Of a DNA stretch of 6,454 bases, positions 5,708-6,454 are shown one piece after another. This DNA is from an uncultured Prevotella sp. GTDB taxonomy: Bacteria > Bacteroidota > Bacteroidia > Bacteroidales > Bacteroidaceae. Position 1 is the stretch's first letter, and each line of letters opens with the position of its first letter. The stretch covers positions 1 to 6,454 of the forward strand of contig CAKOVA010000092.1 of assembly GCA_934120735.1 (NCBI GenBank), written 5' to 3'. Made by a program: the position numbers and the translations under genes. The notes under the pieces are model-generated. The model ran no database searches. It was not told the origin of the DNA and saw nothing but the letters and a program-made list of their open reading frames with translations.

Positions 5708-6454
5708 TTACTCTTTATCCAGTTTATACTTTGATGTATCGGTTCCAAATGATAGATTCAGACTTTCGAGCAAATCATCAAGCTCTGAAAGCGATTTCTT
5801 TCCAAAGTTGCGGAACTTCAATAAGTCTGTCTTGTTGTACTGCACCAAGTCACCGAGAGTTTCAACTTCAGCTGCTTTGAGGCAATTGAGTGCGCGAACA
5901 CTAAGGTTCAAGTCAATAAGTTTCGTCTTAAGCAATTGACGCATGCGCAACACTTCCTCATCAAACTCCTGGTTGTCGTCTTGATCTGGATTTTCGAGTG
6001 TTATCTTTTCATCCGAGAACAACATGAAGTGATAGATAAGAATCTTGGCAGCTTCTTTCAGTGCATCCTTTGGGGATAGGGAACCATCCGTGGTTACCTC
6101 AATGACAAGCTTGTCGTAGTCGGTTTTTTGTTCAACACGATAAGGCTCTACTGAGTATTTAACATTACGGATTGGGGTGTAGATTGAATCGATTGGGAGG
6201 ACATTGACATCCGTGCAGAATTGACGATTCTCATCAGCGGGAACATATCCACGGCCTTGATTGATGGTCAAGTCTATCTGCATGGAAGCTTTAGCATCTA
6301 AATGACAAATCACCAAATCAGGATTTAACACTTCAAATCCAGTCAGATACTTACCGATATCGCCCGCTTTGAACTCAGTGGAATTCTCTACGGTGATACT
6401 AACTTTCTCATTCTCGAATTCTTCTACTACTTGCTTGAATCGAACTTGCTTGAG
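5708..6454 (-). CDS. rpoA: RNA polymerase alpha subunit, C-terminal 248 residues
   Basis: The frame is open to the window's right edge, so the N-terminal part (roughly the first 80 residues of about 330) lies outside. The GTG at 6329-6331 is internal, since the reading frame upstream of it continues in recognisable RpoA sequence ([15 protein letters not shown]). The visible part of the N-terminal dimerisation domain includes [30 protein letters not shown] and [20 protein letters not shown]. After an acidic linker ([11 protein letters not shown]) comes the C-terminal domain: [20 protein letters not shown], then [13 protein letters not shown]. The Arg and Asn of [10 protein letters not shown] and the GKKS helix-hairpin-helix correspond to the residues that contact UP-element DNA and activators in Escherichia coli. 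It is co-transcribed with rplQ in the usual order, and nothing looks truncated or damaged. Confidence 0.97.
   Translation of the reverse strand, partial: LKQVRFKQVVEEFENEKVSITVENSTEFKAGDIGKYLTGFEVLNPDLVICHLDAKASMQIDLTINQGRGYVPADENRQFCTDVNVLPIDSIYTPIRNVKYSVEPYRVEQKTDYDKLVIEVTTDGSLSPKDALKEAAKILIYHFMLFSDEKITLENPDQDDNQEFDEEVLRMRQLLKTKLIDLNLSVRALNCLKAAEVETLGDLVQYNKTDLLKFRNFGKKSLSELDDLLESLNLSFGTDTSKYKLDKE

Overview
The window looks like a chromosomal piece of a Bacteroidota bacterium, most likely Prevotella or a close relative. This is inferred from an RpoA-RplQ pair with Bacteroidota-style sequences, a C10 (streptopain/interpain-type) cysteine protease with a propeptide and a YDLQG-type C-terminal tail, a lipobox lipoprotein, and start codons that mostly lack Shine-Dalgarno sequences. 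No database search was possible.

Layout, left to right. Positions 1-330 (+) hold the C-terminal end of an unidentified, tryptophan-rich protein. A strong intrinsic-terminator hairpin (382-429) follows. Immediately after it comes a complete secreted C10 peptidase (448-2139, +) with a visible Cys/His catalytic pair. From 2140 to 2338 is a convergent intergenic region with a perfect 48-bp palindrome (2255-2302) that resembles dispersed intergenic repeats. Everything further right is on the minus strand: a coiled-coil, LEA-like lipoprotein (2339-2968), a possible short gene (3074-3250), a cobalamin-binding-domain radical SAM enzyme (3263-4702), its upstream region with a candidate promoter and a pair of operator-like boxes, the terminator of the ribosomal operon (4873-4908), rplQ (4934-5539) with a long repetitive charged tail, and the 3' part of rpoA (5708 to the window edge).

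Functionally, rpoA and rplQ are the housekeeping end of the alpha/spc ribosomal operon, closed by a clear terminator. The radical SAM gene therefore appears to be an independent unit with its own promoter. The protease, the lipoprotein and the radical SAM enzyme form an accessory block with no obvious shared pathway. The most interesting leads are the open reading frame that continues for 62 codons in frame after the radical SAM stop codon, the paired GACTA-N2-TAGT boxes upstream of that enzyme, the 48-bp palindrome, and the terminator-like hairpin placed so close to the protease start that it leaves no room for a promoter.
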